Positions 1 through 8,221 of a DNA stretch of 64,000 bases are shown here, in pieces. Below the pieces are notes generated by a model, which worked only from the letters and a program-made list of their open reading frames with translations, was not told the DNA's origin and did not search any database. The DNA is from Comamonadaceae bacterium (lineage in GTDB: Bacteria > Pseudomonadota > Gammaproteobacteria > Burkholderiales > Burkholderiaceae_C): assembly GCA_947478725.1 (NCBI GenBank), contig CANJWZ010000005.1, positions 1 to 64,000 of the forward strand. Reading direction: 5' to 3'. The translations under genes and the position numbers were made by a program. Within the stretch, counting starts at the first letter, position 1, and every line of letters starts with the position of its first letter.

Positions 1-361
1 GTGCCGTCAGGTGTATGTCGACCCATCGCTGGTGCAGTATGCGGTCCAGTTGGTGTCCGCAACGCGTGACCCAGACAGGCACGGCATGAAAGAGCTCGCC
101 CGCTTCATCACCTTTGGGGCCAGCCCGCGCGCCACGATTAACTTGACCGAGGGCGCGCGCGCGCTGGCCATGCTGCGCGGCCGCAGCTACGCGCTGCCTG
201 AAGACATGACCGACCTGGTGCCTGATGTGCTGCGGCACCGTCTGGTGCTCTCGTACGAGGCGCTGTCTGAAGGCTTGACTGCCGATGCTGTGGTCAGCAA
301 GATCATGGCGAAAATTCCGCAACCCGCAAAACCGTTAGCGCATGAGCAACTTGCAGCCTGA
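1..361 (+). CDS. MoxR-family AAA+ ATPase, C-terminal part (5' end outside window)
   Basis: The reading frame is open from base 2 with no start needed, so this is the end of a gene that begins upstream. About 119 residues are visible. They match the lid domain of MoxR ATPases: a conserved region around YVDPSLVQYAVQLV, then GASPRA, then a stretch on AMLRGRSYALPEDM and VLRHRL. MoxR proteins are chaperone-like ATPases that work with von Willebrand A proteins. The next two genes encode a DUF58 protein and a VWA membrane protein, which is the usual MoxR operon. The stop overlaps the DUF58 start by 20 nt, so translation is probably coupled. The Walker motifs lie outside the window and cannot be checked. 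Confidence 0.9.
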   Translation, partial: CRQVYVDPSLVQYAVQLVSATRDPDRHGMKELARFITFGASPRATINLTEGARALAMLRGRSYALPEDMTDLVPDVLRHRLVLSYEALSEGLTADAVVSKIMAKIPQPAKPLAHEQLAA

Positions 362-1292
362 ACAAAAGGAAGGCGCAGAGCAACTGCTGCGCCGTCTTGA
401 ATGGACGGTGCTGCGCCGCCTCGATGGCCTGCTGCAGGGTGACTACCGCACACTGCTGCGCGGCACCGGCATGGACCTGGCCGACCTGCGCGAGTACCAG
501 CACCACGACGACGTGCGGCACATGGACTGGAACGTGACGGCCCGCTTGCAGCAACCACATGTGCGGGTATTCACGGAAGACCGTGAAATGAGCGCCTGGT
601 TTTTGCTCGACCTGAGCCCGTCGATGGACTTTGGCTCGGGTGACCAGCGCAAGCGCAGCTTGTCGGGAGAGTTTGTCGCGGTACTGGCGCGCATGCTGAC
701 GCGCCACGGCAACCGTGTGGGCGCCATGCTGTACGGCTCCGGGGTGGATACCGTCATACCCGCACGGGGCGGCAGGCACCACATTTTGCAACTGCTGCAC
801 ACCCTGCAAATACGTCCTGAAGCCGCGCAGGCGGGCCCGACAAAGCTGCATGAGTTGCTGGCTTCAGCAGCGCAGACGGTACGCAGGCGCTCAACGATTT
901 TCGTGGTGTCTGACTTCATCAGCGAGTCGGGCTGGGAAAAACCGCTGGGTAGGCTCGCGCAGCGGCACGAAGTCGTTGCCGTGCGGCTGCACGACCCGAT
1001 GGAGCTGCAACTGCCTGACCTGGGCTTGATCCCTATCCTTGACGCTGAGACTGGCGAACAACTGCTGGTCGATACCAGCGACAAGGGCTTTCGCCAACGC
1101 TTTGCCCGCATTGCGGCACAGCGTGAGGCCGACCTGCGGCAATCGCTTGCCAAAGCCGGCGTGGACGCGCTGGAGCTGTCCACCGATGGTGACCTGGTGG
1201 ATGCGCTCATGCGCTTTACCGACTTGCGAAAGCGCCGAGCCAGAGCCTCTGCCGGCGGCCGATTGCCGGCCCATTTGGCGCAGGCTGCATAA
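342..1292 (+). CDS. DUF58 domain protein
   Basis: A 316-residue protein. Residues 57-68 (DVRHMDWNVTAR) and 88-96 (LLDLSPSMD) form the DUF58 signature, and the latter resembles a degenerate VWA metal-binding (MIDAS) loop. No signal peptide or membrane helix is evident, so it is probably cytoplasmic. DUF58 proteins accompany MoxR ATPases and VWA proteins in systems linked to envelope stress tolerance or metal insertion, but their biochemical role is not settled. The start overlaps the upstream ATPase gene by 20 nt, and the next gene follows after 20 nt, so the three form one transcription unit. Confidence 0.88.
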   Translation: MSNLQPEQKEGAEQLLRRLEWTVLRRLDGLLQGDYRTLLRGTGMDLADLREYQHHDDVRHMDWNVTARLQQPHVRVFTEDREMSAWFLLDLSPSMDFGSGDQRKRSLSGEFVAVLARMLTRHGNRVGAMLYGSGVDTVIPARGGRHHILQLLHTLQIRPEAAQAGPTKLHELLASAAQTVRRRSTIFVVSDFISESGWEKPLGRLAQRHEVVAVRLHDPMELQLPDLGLIPILDAETGEQLLVDTSDKGFRQRFARIAAQREADLRQSLAKAGVDALELSTDGDLVDALMRFTDLRKRRARASAGGRLPAHLAQAA

Positions 1293-1312
1293 ATACCTAT
1301 CAAGGACCAGCG

Positions 1313-2383
1313 ATGACCGCACCCATGACCTTCCTGTGGCCCCAGTTTCTCTGGCTGTTATTACTCTTGCCGCTGCTGGTGCTGCTGTACGTCTGGCTGC
1401 TGCGTCGCAAGAAAAAAATGGCGCTGCGCTACGCCAGCCTGTCGATCGTGCGCGAGGCCATGGGCAAAGGCCAGAGCTTTAGGAGGCATATACCGCCGCT
1501 GCTGTTTTTATTGTCTTTGGCGGTCATGCTGCTGGCGTCCAGCCGGCCATTTGCCGTCATCACGCTGCCGTCAGATCAGCAAACCATCATGCTGGCGATG
1601 GACGTGTCAGGCAGCATGCGGGCAACCGATGTCAAACCCAACCGGCTGGTGGCATCACAAGAGGCTGCCAAAGCGTTTTTGACGGAACTGCCGCGTAACG
1701 TTCGGGTGGGTATTGTCGCGTTTGCTGGCACGGCCTCGGTGGTGCAGCCGCCCACATTGAGCCGTGAAGACCTGGTGGCCGCCATTGACAAATTTCAGAT
1801 GCAGCGCGGCACGGCGATTGGCAATGGCATTGTGGTGTCGCTGGCTGAGCTGTTCCCCGATGCGGGCATCGACATTGCGTCGATGCAATCAGGCCGGGAC
1901 CGCCAGCGCGGCGTCGCGATTGACCAGCAGCCCGCTGTCGGCAAAGACGGCAAAGAAAAGAAGCCTTTTGTGCCTGTAGCACCGGGTTCCTATACCTCTG
2001 CAGCTATCATTTTGTTGACCGACGGCCAGCGCACAACCGGCGTTGATTCCATGGATGCCGCCAAAGCCGCTGCTGACCGCGGCGTGCGCATTTACACCGT
2101 CGGCGTGGGCACGGTCGACGGCGAAACGATTGGTTTTGAAGGCTGGTCCATGCGCGTCAAACTCGACGAGGAAACCCTCAAAGGCATTGCACGCAACACC
2201 CAGGCTGAATACTTTTATGCGGGCACGGCAGGCGACTTGAAAAAGGTTTACGAGTCACTCAGCTCGCGCCTGACGGTGGTGAAAAAAGAAACCGAAATTT
2301 CCGGACTGCTGGCGCTGGTCGCTGCGGCCTTTGCGCTGCTGTCTGCAGGCTTGTCGCTTGCCTGGTTCAACCGGATTCTTTAA
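1313..2383 (+). CDS. von Willebrand factor A membrane protein (BatA-like)
   Basis: A 356-residue protein with membrane helices at about 8-30 and 61-77 and a third near the C terminus (about 331-350). A VWA domain lies between the second and third helix. The MIDAS motif DVSGSM is at 97-102 and a further conserved TDGQRT stretch is present. This is the BatA/YfbK-like layout, in which the VWA domain faces the periplasm. An AAGGA ribosome site lies 6 nt before this ATG; a second in-frame ATG at 1325 is possible. It is the last gene of the MoxR-DUF58-VWA operon. Its stop overlaps by 4 nt the end of the convergent DUF2783 gene. The small DUF4381 gene often found in such operons is absent here. Confidence 0.88.
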   Translation: MTAPMTFLWPQFLWLLLLLPLLVLLYVWLLRRKKKMALRYASLSIVREAMGKGQSFRRHIPPLLFLLSLAVMLLASSRPFAVITLPSDQQTIMLAMDVSGSMRATDVKPNRLVASQEAAKAFLTELPRNVRVGIVAFAGTASVVQPPTLSREDLVAAIDKFQMQRGTAIGNGIVVSLAELFPDAGIDIASMQSGRDRQRGVAIDQQPAVGKDGKEKKPFVPVAPGSYTSAAIILLTDGQRTTGVDSMDAAKAAADRGVRIYTVGVGTVDGETIGFEGWSMRVKLDEETLKGIARNTQAEYFYAGTAGDLKKVYESLSSRLTVVKKETEISGLLALVAAAFALLSAGLSLAWFNRIL

Positions 2384-2577
2384 AGGGTTTCATCGCCCGT
2401 TTGCTGCGCCACTTTCAGGCACGCCAGCAAGGCCTGCGTACTGCCCACCTGGTTGGCCAGCACCAGCACCAGCCGCGCATTGAGGCTTTCCGACTGCTCA
2501 CGGCTCAAGCCTTGGTGGGCGTCCAGCAGGCTTTCATAAAACGCATCCGCATCTTCAAAATTCGGCTCGCTGGTCAT
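2380..2577 (-). CDS. DUF2783 family small protein
   Basis: A 65-residue acidic protein with no signal peptide or membrane helix. It resembles the DUF2783 family, short helical proteins encoded next to FAD-dependent aromatic hydroxylases. Its start overlaps the stop of the FAD monooxygenase gene by 4 nt (ATGA), so the two are translationally coupled. The function is unknown; the constant pairing suggests an accessory role for the flavoenzyme. The 3' end runs tail-to-tail into the VWA gene with a 4-nt overlap. Confidence 0.75.
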   Translation of the reverse strand: MTSEPNFEDADAFYESLLDAHQGLSREQSESLNARLVLVLANQVGSTQALLACLKVAQQTGDETL

Positions 2578-4301
2578 GCTGCAGCCCCAGTTGCAGAGCG
2601 TACGGCTTGCGTCAAAAAAGCGTCAACAAGCTGCTGGCCGCTGGCTGCCAGATAGCTGTCGGGCCGCACGATGGCCCAGCGCGGGTTGCCAGCGCAGCCA
2701 GCCAGGTGGCCATGGCTGTCAACCACGTGTTCTTTGGCTGTGGCCAGGGCGGCCTTGCGCACGACCTGGACACAGCGCGCACCGGTCTGGCGCGCCAGTT
2801 GCCTGAGCTGTCTGGTCTCCTTCTCGTTGAGATGCCCAAATACCAGCAGCAGTAAATGCCCCTGAGTCCAGGCGAGCAAGTCAGCCATGTCACCCGCGCT
2901 GCCGTCGGCCCAAAGCAGTGCCACGTTTTGCAGCGCCCGCCCGCCTGAGCTGTGGCATACGCTTGAACGGCTGTACACATTGGGCGTCGACATGCGGCCG
3001 GTGTTGACCAGTTGCCGCGCAAACGCATGGCGTTTGGCCAGGCTGATGGCAGCGTTACGAAAGACACGCTCGGCCCCATCAGCGGGGCGCAAAAAGCGTG
3101 TGGTGCGATTGGTCACCAGCACGTTGTGCGTGGCCGCTTCATGCCGCTCGTGGTGGTAGCTGGCCAGCAGCGCAGGCCCGGCCTGGCCCTGCACCACAGC
3201 GGCCAGCTTCCAGGCCAGGTTGTCGGCGTCCTGCACACCGGAGTTACCGCCGCGTGCGCCAAACGGGCTGACCACGTGCGCAGCATCGCCGACAAAAAAC
3301 ACCCGGCCGTGCTGCAACTGGTTCAGGCACTCGCTGCGGTAGGCGTAGGGGCCAATCCAGACGATCTCGTACTCATCATGCGGCACATCCCGGCCCAGCT
3401 GGCCATTGATGCGTGTGCGCACGACCGCTTCACGGCTGACTTCTTCCGGGTCTGCGTCAGGCCGCATCTGGTAATCAATTCGCCACACCCCGTCGGCCAT
3501 CAGGTGCTGCCACACCGCGCGGCCTTCGTTGAACGGCGCTTCTATCCAGGTGTGGCGCTCCACCGGCGGCGGGTGCTTAAAGCGCACATCGGCAATGCAC
3601 CAGCGGTCATCGCCGGTTTTGGCCGTCACGCTGGCTGCTACCCAAGCGCGGAACGGGCTGCGGGCGCCTGTGCAGTCGATGACGTGTGTGGCTTCAACGC
3701 GGTAGTCGCCCGCTGGTGTCGAGATGCCCAGCGTGGCAAAGTCAGCGTTTTGCCTGAAGGAGGTGATGCGGTTGTGCCAGCGCAGCTCAACCGTGCGATT
3801 TGCGGCCTGGTAGAGCTGCTCTACCAAAAAGCCCTCCACATAAAACTGCTGAATATTGATAAACGGTGGCTGCCGGCTGATGTTGTGGGTGCTGGCAGAG
3901 GCCAGGTCAAATGAATACACCTCGTCGCTGCCTGCAAAGGTGCGGCCCACGCTCCACTGCACACCCTTGGCCGCGATGCGGTCGTAAATACCCAGTCGCT
4001 TGAAAATTTCCAGCGTTTTTTGCGCATAACAAATGCCGCGCGACGATGCGCCTTTCACGCCAACCGTGTTGTCTTCGTCCAGTAGCAGCGCCCGCACGCC
4101 ATACTGGTTGAGCGCACAGGCCAACGTCAGGCCAGCCAGCCCAGCGCCGACGATCACGATCTCATGGCGCCTGATCTGCAGATCTGCCAGTTCAGGCGGC
4201 GGGCTAAAAGGATATTGGGGCAAGGCGTAGCCAGAGCCGCCGGAAAACTCGTAGCCATTGGCCATCAGGGCTGGCGCGTAGGGGTGGGTGCTTGGCTGCA
4301 T
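2574..4301 (-). CDS. FAD-dependent monooxygenase (aromatic hydroxylase type)
   Basis: A 575-residue class A flavoprotein hydroxylase. The N-terminal Rossmann motif GAGLAG is at 52-57, the DG-type motif region is at 207-218, and the second FAD motif is at 337-360 (GDAAH, then GGNSGVQDADN). The C-terminal 110 residues resemble the thioredoxin-like domain of phenol hydroxylase and MhpA-type enzymes. Such enzymes use NAD(P)H and O2 to hydroxylate phenolic substrates. The substrate cannot be read from the sequence. It lies between a VOC protein gene (upstream, same strand) and a coupled DUF2783 gene, an arrangement that suggests aromatic-compound turnover. The first 20 or so residues before the FAD fold are poorly conserved in character, so the start is approximate. 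Confidence 0.85.
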   Translation of the reverse strand: MQPSTHPYAPALMANGYEFSGGSGYALPQYPFSPPPELADLQIRRHEIVIVGAGLAGLTLACALNQYGVRALLLDEDNTVGVKGASSRGICYAQKTLEIFKRLGIYDRIAAKGVQWSVGRTFAGSDEVYSFDLASASTHNISRQPPFINIQQFYVEGFLVEQLYQAANRTVELRWHNRITSFRQNADFATLGISTPAGDYRVEATHVIDCTGARSPFRAWVAASVTAKTGDDRWCIADVRFKHPPPVERHTWIEAPFNEGRAVWQHLMADGVWRIDYQMRPDADPEEVSREAVVRTRINGQLGRDVPHDEYEIVWIGPYAYRSECLNQLQHGRVFFVGDAAHVVSPFGARGGNSGVQDADNLAWKLAAVVQGQAGPALLASYHHERHEAATHNVLVTNRTTRFLRPADGAERVFRNAAISLAKRHAFARQLVNTGRMSTPNVYSRSSVCHSSGGRALQNVALLWADGSAGDMADLLAWTQGHLLLLVFGHLNEKETRQLRQLARQTGARCVQVVRKAALATAKEHVVDSHGHLAGCAGNPRWAIVRPDSYLAASGQQLVDAFLTQAVRSATGAAA

Positions 4302-4360
4302 GAAATGACCGGGATGTGACGGTTTGACGGCTCAAAAAGGCTGTTTGATGCCAGTTTTAA

Positions 4361-4420
4361 CGATGTTTTAGGCCTCCAGGCCAATAAATGCTGATGCGAT
4401 CAGCTCCTGATTTAATAGTG
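4361..4420 (-). repeat. Interspersed ~60-bp repeat, copy 1
   Basis: On the minus strand it reads CTATTAAATCAGGAGCTGAT, a short spacer, then TTATTGGCCTGGAGGCC. This matches the family seen at seven other places in the window: a GCTATAAA-like start, AGGAGCTGCT, ATTGATTGGCCT, AGGCC, then a T-rich end. This copy fills most of the gap between the VOC gene and the FAD monooxygenase gene and would be part of their transcript. Confidence 0.6.
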
Positions 4421-4427
4421 AGGGGCT

Positions 4428-4988
4428 TCACACTTTCGCAGCCCGCTCAGCCCGCTCAGCCCGCCACTGCTGCTTGCGCGCCGTCCATTCGGCCAGTCGG
4501 GCATGCACGGTGCTGCTTTCTTTTTGCATCTGCACCTCGTCGGCCAGTTGGGCAGTCAGCTCCAGGCGCACACCGTTCGGGTCAAAAAAGTAAATGCTTT
4601 TGAAAATGTGGTGGTCGGTCACGCCCAGCACGGCAATGCCCTCGGCCTGAAGCCGGGTTTTCATGGCCTCCAGCTCGGGCACGGTGTTGACGCGAAACGA
4701 AATGTGATTCACCCACAGCGGCGTATTGGGCGACGGCAGCGCAGCCTCGTCGTCACCCAGGTCAAAAAACGCAATGAACGAACCGTCTTGCAGCCGGAAG
4801 AAAAAGTGGGTGTAGGGGCAGTATTCACCGGTACTCGGCACGATGTCGCTCTGGATGATGTGAAACAGCGGCAGGCCCAGAATGTCCTCATAAAAATGCC
4901 GCGTCTCCTCGGCGTCTTTGGCGCGGTAGGCGTAATGGTGCAACTGCTGGATGGGGGCAGGCGGGGGCAGCTTGTCAAAGGGTGTCAT
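4428..4988 (-). CDS. VOC superfamily protein (glyoxalase/extradiol dioxygenase fold)
   Basis: A 186-residue protein with the two-module vicinal-oxygen-chelate fold. Likely metal ligands are His17 or His18 (QLHHYAYR), His95 (VNHISF) and Glu143 (RLELT), with the family-typical YFFDPNGVRLEL stretch at 133-144. The fold covers glyoxalase I, ring-cleavage dioxygenases and fosfomycin-resistance enzymes. The substrate is not identifiable. The next gene on the same strand, after a repeat-containing gap of 126 nt, is an aromatic-type FAD monooxygenase, so a dioxygenase-like role in the same pathway is a reasonable inference only. The C-terminal tail is rich in Ala and Arg. Confidence 0.8.
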   Translation of the reverse strand: MTPFDKLPPPAPIQQLHHYAYRAKDAEETRHFYEDILGLPLFHIIQSDIVPSTGEYCPYTHFFFRLQDGSFIAFFDLGDDEAALPSPNTPLWVNHISFRVNTVPELEAMKTRLQAEGIAVLGVTDHHIFKSIYFFDPNGVRLELTAQLADEVQMQKESSTVHARLAEWTARKQQWRAERAERAAKV

Positions 4989-5126
4989 TTTTGAGCTTTT
5001 TCAGTATTCACCTATTCGTAACGAGTTTACTGTAGCGTAATTTTGGTGGGCTGCAAAGCCGTACGAACCGGCAGCAGACGGCGGGCTGAAGTAAAGTCGG
5101 GGCACTTTTTATCCACACCTCAAACC

Positions 5127-5903
5127 ATGTTGTTTTTACTTTCTCCGGCCAAGTCACTTGACTACGACACGCCCCCACAAGTGAGCAAACACACCCAGCC
5201 GCTGTTTACCCGCCAGTCTGCGGCGCTGATCGAGGTGCTCAAAACCAAAACCCCGCAAGACATCAGCAGCCTGATGAAGCTGTCGGATGCCTTGTCGGGC
5301 TTGAACGTGGGGCGCTACCAGGCATGGTCTGAAACATTCACCCCCAAAAATGCCAAGCAGGCGGTGCTGGCCTTCAATGGCGATGTGTACGAAGGCCTGA
5401 ATGCCAAAACCCTGAGCGCGGCGCAACTTGACTGGGCGCAAAACCACGTTTGCATCCTCAGTGGCTTGTACGGTGTGCTGCGGCCGCTTGACCTGATGCA
5501 ACCGTATCGGTTGGAAATGGGCACCGCCCTGGCCACACCTAAAGGTACAAACCTCTACCAGTTTTGGGACGCGCAACTGTCCAATTACCTGAACGAAAGA
5601 GCGGCAGCCGAGAAAGCGCCTGTCGTGGTCAATCTGGCGAGTGAGGAGTATTTCAAGGCGGTGGACAGGGCTGCCCTGAAAGCCCGTGTGGTGAGCTGTG
5701 TGTTTGAAGACTACAAGAATGGTCACTACAAAATCATCAGCTTTCATGCCAAGCGCGCGCGGGGATTGATGGCGCGCTACGCGATTGACAAAAAAGTGGG
5801 CAGCGTTAAAGCACTCGAGAGTTTTAATACCGAGGGCTGGCGCTTTGAAGCTGCCTTGTCCGGCTCCGACCGCCTGGTCTTTCGGCGCAAGCTGCCAGAA
5901 TGA
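5127..5903 (+). CDS. yaaA: Peroxide stress protein YaaA
   Basis: A 258-residue protein of the YaaA/DUF328 family, matching the usual length. The conserved start LFLLSPAKSLDYDTP is seen directly after the chosen ATG. It is followed by the family motifs SGLYGVLRPLDLMQPYRLEM (near 114-133) and the C-terminal FHAKRARGLMARY stretch. In E. coli YaaA lowers free iron during peroxide stress and binds DNA. The frame is open further upstream to 5043, but those residues are not family-like, so the ATG at 5127 is preferred. The alpha/beta hydrolase gene starts 4 nt after its stop, suggesting co-transcription. Confidence 0.93.
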   Translation: MLFLLSPAKSLDYDTPPQVSKHTQPLFTRQSAALIEVLKTKTPQDISSLMKLSDALSGLNVGRYQAWSETFTPKNAKQAVLAFNGDVYEGLNAKTLSAAQLDWAQNHVCILSGLYGVLRPLDLMQPYRLEMGTALATPKGTNLYQFWDAQLSNYLNERAAAEKAPVVVNLASEEYFKAVDRAALKARVVSCVFEDYKNGHYKIISFHAKRARGLMARYAIDKKVGSVKALESFNTEGWRFEAALSGSDRLVFRRKLPE

Positions 5904-5907
5904 ACCC

Positions 5908-6801
5908 ATGAAAATCACCGCTAACAACATTCAGATTGAAGTTGAAGACAGCGCGCCTGGCGCGAGCCACCTGCCTGTCGTGCTGCTCATCATGGGCCTG
6001 GGCATGCAACTGGTGGCCTGGCCGCCGGGGCTGGTGCGCGGCCTGGTCAACGCCGGCTTTCGTGTGGTCCGGTTTGACAACCGCGACATTGGCCTGAGCG
6101 AGAAGTTTCACCATCTGGGCTTGCCCAACATGCTCTGGCTGGGCCTGAAGTACAAGCTCGGTCTGACGGTTGCCTCGCCTTACAGTCTGGGGGACATGGC
6201 ACGCGACACGGTGGGGGTGCTCGATGCCTTGAAAATTGACAGAGCGCACCTGGTCGGCTTGAGCATGGGCGGCATGGTGGCCCAGCGCGTGGCTTTGTCG
6301 GCGCCGGACCGTTGTTTGAGTCTGACCAGCATCATGAGCTCCAGCGGCGCCCGCGGCCTGCCAGCTGCCAAACCGGCTGTCACGCGCTTGCTGCTCAGCC
6401 GGCCTGCCGACAAGAGCCTGGACGCCGCCATTGCGCACAGCGTCAAGGTGTTCAAGGCCATTGGCGGTCCGGCCTTTCCCATTGACGATGAAGACCGGCG
6501 CACGGCAGTTGCCTACAGCCTCAAGCGCAGCCATTACCGGCACGGCATCCTGCGGCAAATGACGGCGATTTTGGCTGACCATCGGCGGGCTGACGAGCTG
6601 GCCAACATCAAGCTGCCAACGCTGGTGGTGCACGGCAAGGCCGACCCGCTGGTGCCTTATGCCTGCGGCGAGGACACCGCCCGGCGCATACCCGGTGCCA
6701 AGCTGGTGGGCATTGACGGCATGGGCCACGATCTGCCGCCAGGGGTGGTCGAGCGCCTGCTGCCTTTGCTGACGGCACACATGCAAGCAACACACACTTA
6801 A
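5908..6801 (+). CDS. Alpha/beta-fold hydrolase
   Basis: A 297-residue single-domain alpha/beta hydrolase. The oxyanion region LIMGLGMQ is at 28-35. The nucleophile elbow GLSMGG places Ser119 as the catalytic serine. The acid is probably the Asp in HGKADPLVPY and the base the His in DGMGHDLPP. Many relatives are annotated as esterases or as polyketide-tailoring enzymes, but no substrate can be assigned. The ATG at 5908 is chosen because the protein N terminus is family-like from there; the frame is open further back inside yaaA. The position 4 nt after yaaA indicates a shared transcript. Confidence 0.85.
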   Translation: MKITANNIQIEVEDSAPGASHLPVVLLIMGLGMQLVAWPPGLVRGLVNAGFRVVRFDNRDIGLSEKFHHLGLPNMLWLGLKYKLGLTVASPYSLGDMARDTVGVLDALKIDRAHLVGLSMGGMVAQRVALSAPDRCLSLTSIMSSSGARGLPAAKPAVTRLLLSRPADKSLDAAIAHSVKVFKAIGGPAFPIDDEDRRTAVAYSLKRSHYRHGILRQMTAILADHRRADELANIKLPTLVVHGKADPLVPYACGEDTARRIPGAKLVGIDGMGHDLPPGVVERLLPLLTAHMQATHT

Positions 6802-6816
6802 TTCGACCTCAAATTC

Positions 6817-7644
6817 ATGAACACCCCAGAACAATCCCAATTGGGCAAAGCGGCCAGCTACGCAGACCAGTACGATGCGTCGCTGCTGTTCCCAATGCCA
6901 CGCGCCAGCAAGCGCCACGATATCGGCGTGGGCGATGCCGCACCATTTTTTGGTGCCGACATGTGGACGGCCTACGAGCTCGGCTGGCTGAACTTGCGCG
7001 GCAAGCCGCAAGTGGCGCTGGCCCACATCACTGTGCCGTGCGAGTCGCCCAACATTGTCGAAAGCAAATCCTTCAAGCTGTACCTGAACAGCTTTACCAA
7101 CACCCGTTTTGCCGACGCCCGCGATGTGCGCGAACGGATACGCGCCGACATCAGCGCCGCAACCGGTAGCGGCATTGGCATCAAAACCATCGGCCCCGAG
7201 TTGTTTGACCGCGAGCCGATCCATGAAATGGACGGCCTGAACCTGGACCGGCTGGACGTGGAGTGCATTCACTACACGCCCACGCCTGAGCTGCTGTTCG
7301 CCGAGTTCGACGAGCCTCCGGTGACGGAAACGCTGACCAGCAATCTGCTCAAAAGCAATTGCCTCGTGACTGGCCAGCCCGACTGGGGCAGTGTGCAAAT
7401 CGCCTACTCAGGCCCAGCCATCAACCAGGAAGGTCTGCTGCAATACCTGGTGAGCTTGCGCAACCACAACGAGTTTCATGAGCAGTGCGTGGAGCGGATT
7501 TTTATGGACGTGTGGACGCGCTGCAAACCGATCAAGCTGTCGGTGTACGCACGCTACACCAGGCGTGGCGGGCTGGACATCAACCCGTTTCGCACCAGTT
7601 ACCCGCAGCAATTGCCGCTGAACGTGCGAACCGCGCGGCAGTAA
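6817..7644 (+). CDS. queF: NADPH-dependent 7-cyano-7-deazaguanine reductase QueF
   Basis: A 275-residue enzyme of the long (E. coli-type, bimodular) QueF class. It reduces preQ0 to preQ1 in queuosine biosynthesis. The catalytic cysteine is Cys182 in [11 protein letters not shown] and the general acid is Asp189. The QueF substrate motif [12 protein letters not shown] is seen at 82-93. No other queuosine genes are in the window. The stop codon at 7642-7644 directly abuts the stop of the convergent TPR gene with no spacer. Confidence 0.95.
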   Translation: MNTPEQSQLGKAASYADQYDASLLFPMPRASKRHDIGVGDAAPFFGADMWTAYELGWLNLRGKPQVALAHITVPCESPNIVESKSFKLYLNSFTNTRFADARDVRERIRADISAATGSGIGIKTIGPELFDREPIHEMDGLNLDRLDVECIHYTPTPELLFAEFDEPPVTETLTSNLLKSNCLVTGQPDWGSVQIAYSGPAINQEGLLQYLVSLRNHNEFHEQCVERIFMDVWTRCKPIKLSVYARYTRRGGLDINPFRTSYPQQLPLNVRTARQ

Positions 7645-8127
7645 TTATTTGGCTGCAGGCTTGTAAGCTGCGATGGCCTTGGCCAGGTCGGTGGTTTCTT
7701 CGCAACTGGTGCAAATGGCCTTGAGCCTTGCCAGTTGCGCTTCGGCCTTTTCCTTTTGGTTCACTTTCAGATACGCCACACCCGAATACTCAAGCGCACC
7801 TTTGTGCTTCGGGTCGAGCGCCAGCGCTTTGTCGTAGGCCGCAAAGGCCTCGTCGTACTTGCCCAGCCAGCGGCTGGCGTAGCCCAGCAGGTTGTAGCCA
7901 TCCGCGTTTTTGGGATTGTCTGCCACCACTTTTTTAAAGCTTTCGGCTGCCAATGCCCAGTTTTTGGCTGCCAGGGCTTTTTTACCGATGGCGAAGTCGT
8001 CGGCTTTGGCACTTTCTACCGGCATGGGTGAGGTGTCGGCAGCCAGGCTCAAGGCGGGCCAGCCGAGTGTCATCAGAGGCAGGGAAATCAGCAAGCGGGT
8101 AAAAAGACGGGTCATGGGAGGTTTCAT
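7645..8127 (-). CDS. Secreted TPR-repeat protein
   Basis: A 160-residue protein with an N-terminal signal peptide (hydrophobic core about 8-28, likely cut after SLAAD-like sequence). About three tetratricopeptide units follow between residues 42 and 135; YNLLGYASRWLGKYDEAFAA is the clearest. Such proteins serve as protein-binding scaffolds in the periplasm. A second in-frame ATG four codons downstream (8115) is an alternative start; neither has a strong ribosome site. No partner is evident from the neighbours, queF (convergent) and dinB (upstream on the same strand, 94 nt away). Confidence 0.75.
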   Translation of the reverse strand: MKPPMTRLFTRLLISLPLMTLGWPALSLAADTSPMPVESAKADDFAIGKKALAAKNWALAAESFKKVVADNPKNADGYNLLGYASRWLGKYDEAFAAYDKALALDPKHKGALEYSGVAYLKVNQKEKAEAQLARLKAICTSCEETTDLAKAIAAYKPAAK

Positions 8128-8221
8128 GGTGATGTGATGAATGAGGACTGCGCCAGATTACCGTGACGCCAGCAGATCGTCAAACCGTGCGGCTTGCTAC
8201 CCCTTGAGCTGCGCCGCTCGG

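Noticed and set aside
1980..2020. GCAGCTATCATTTTG resembling the repeat in the VWA gene
   Set aside because: It encodes the conserved SAAIILLTDG strand of VWA domains and the flanks do not match the repeat.
5824..7398. Long minus-strand open frame (524 codons) opposite the alpha/beta hydrolase and queF
   Set aside because: The plus-strand proteins have clear catalytic motifs; the antisense frame is rich in His, Gln and Arg and shows no domain, as expected from the complement of GC-biased codons.
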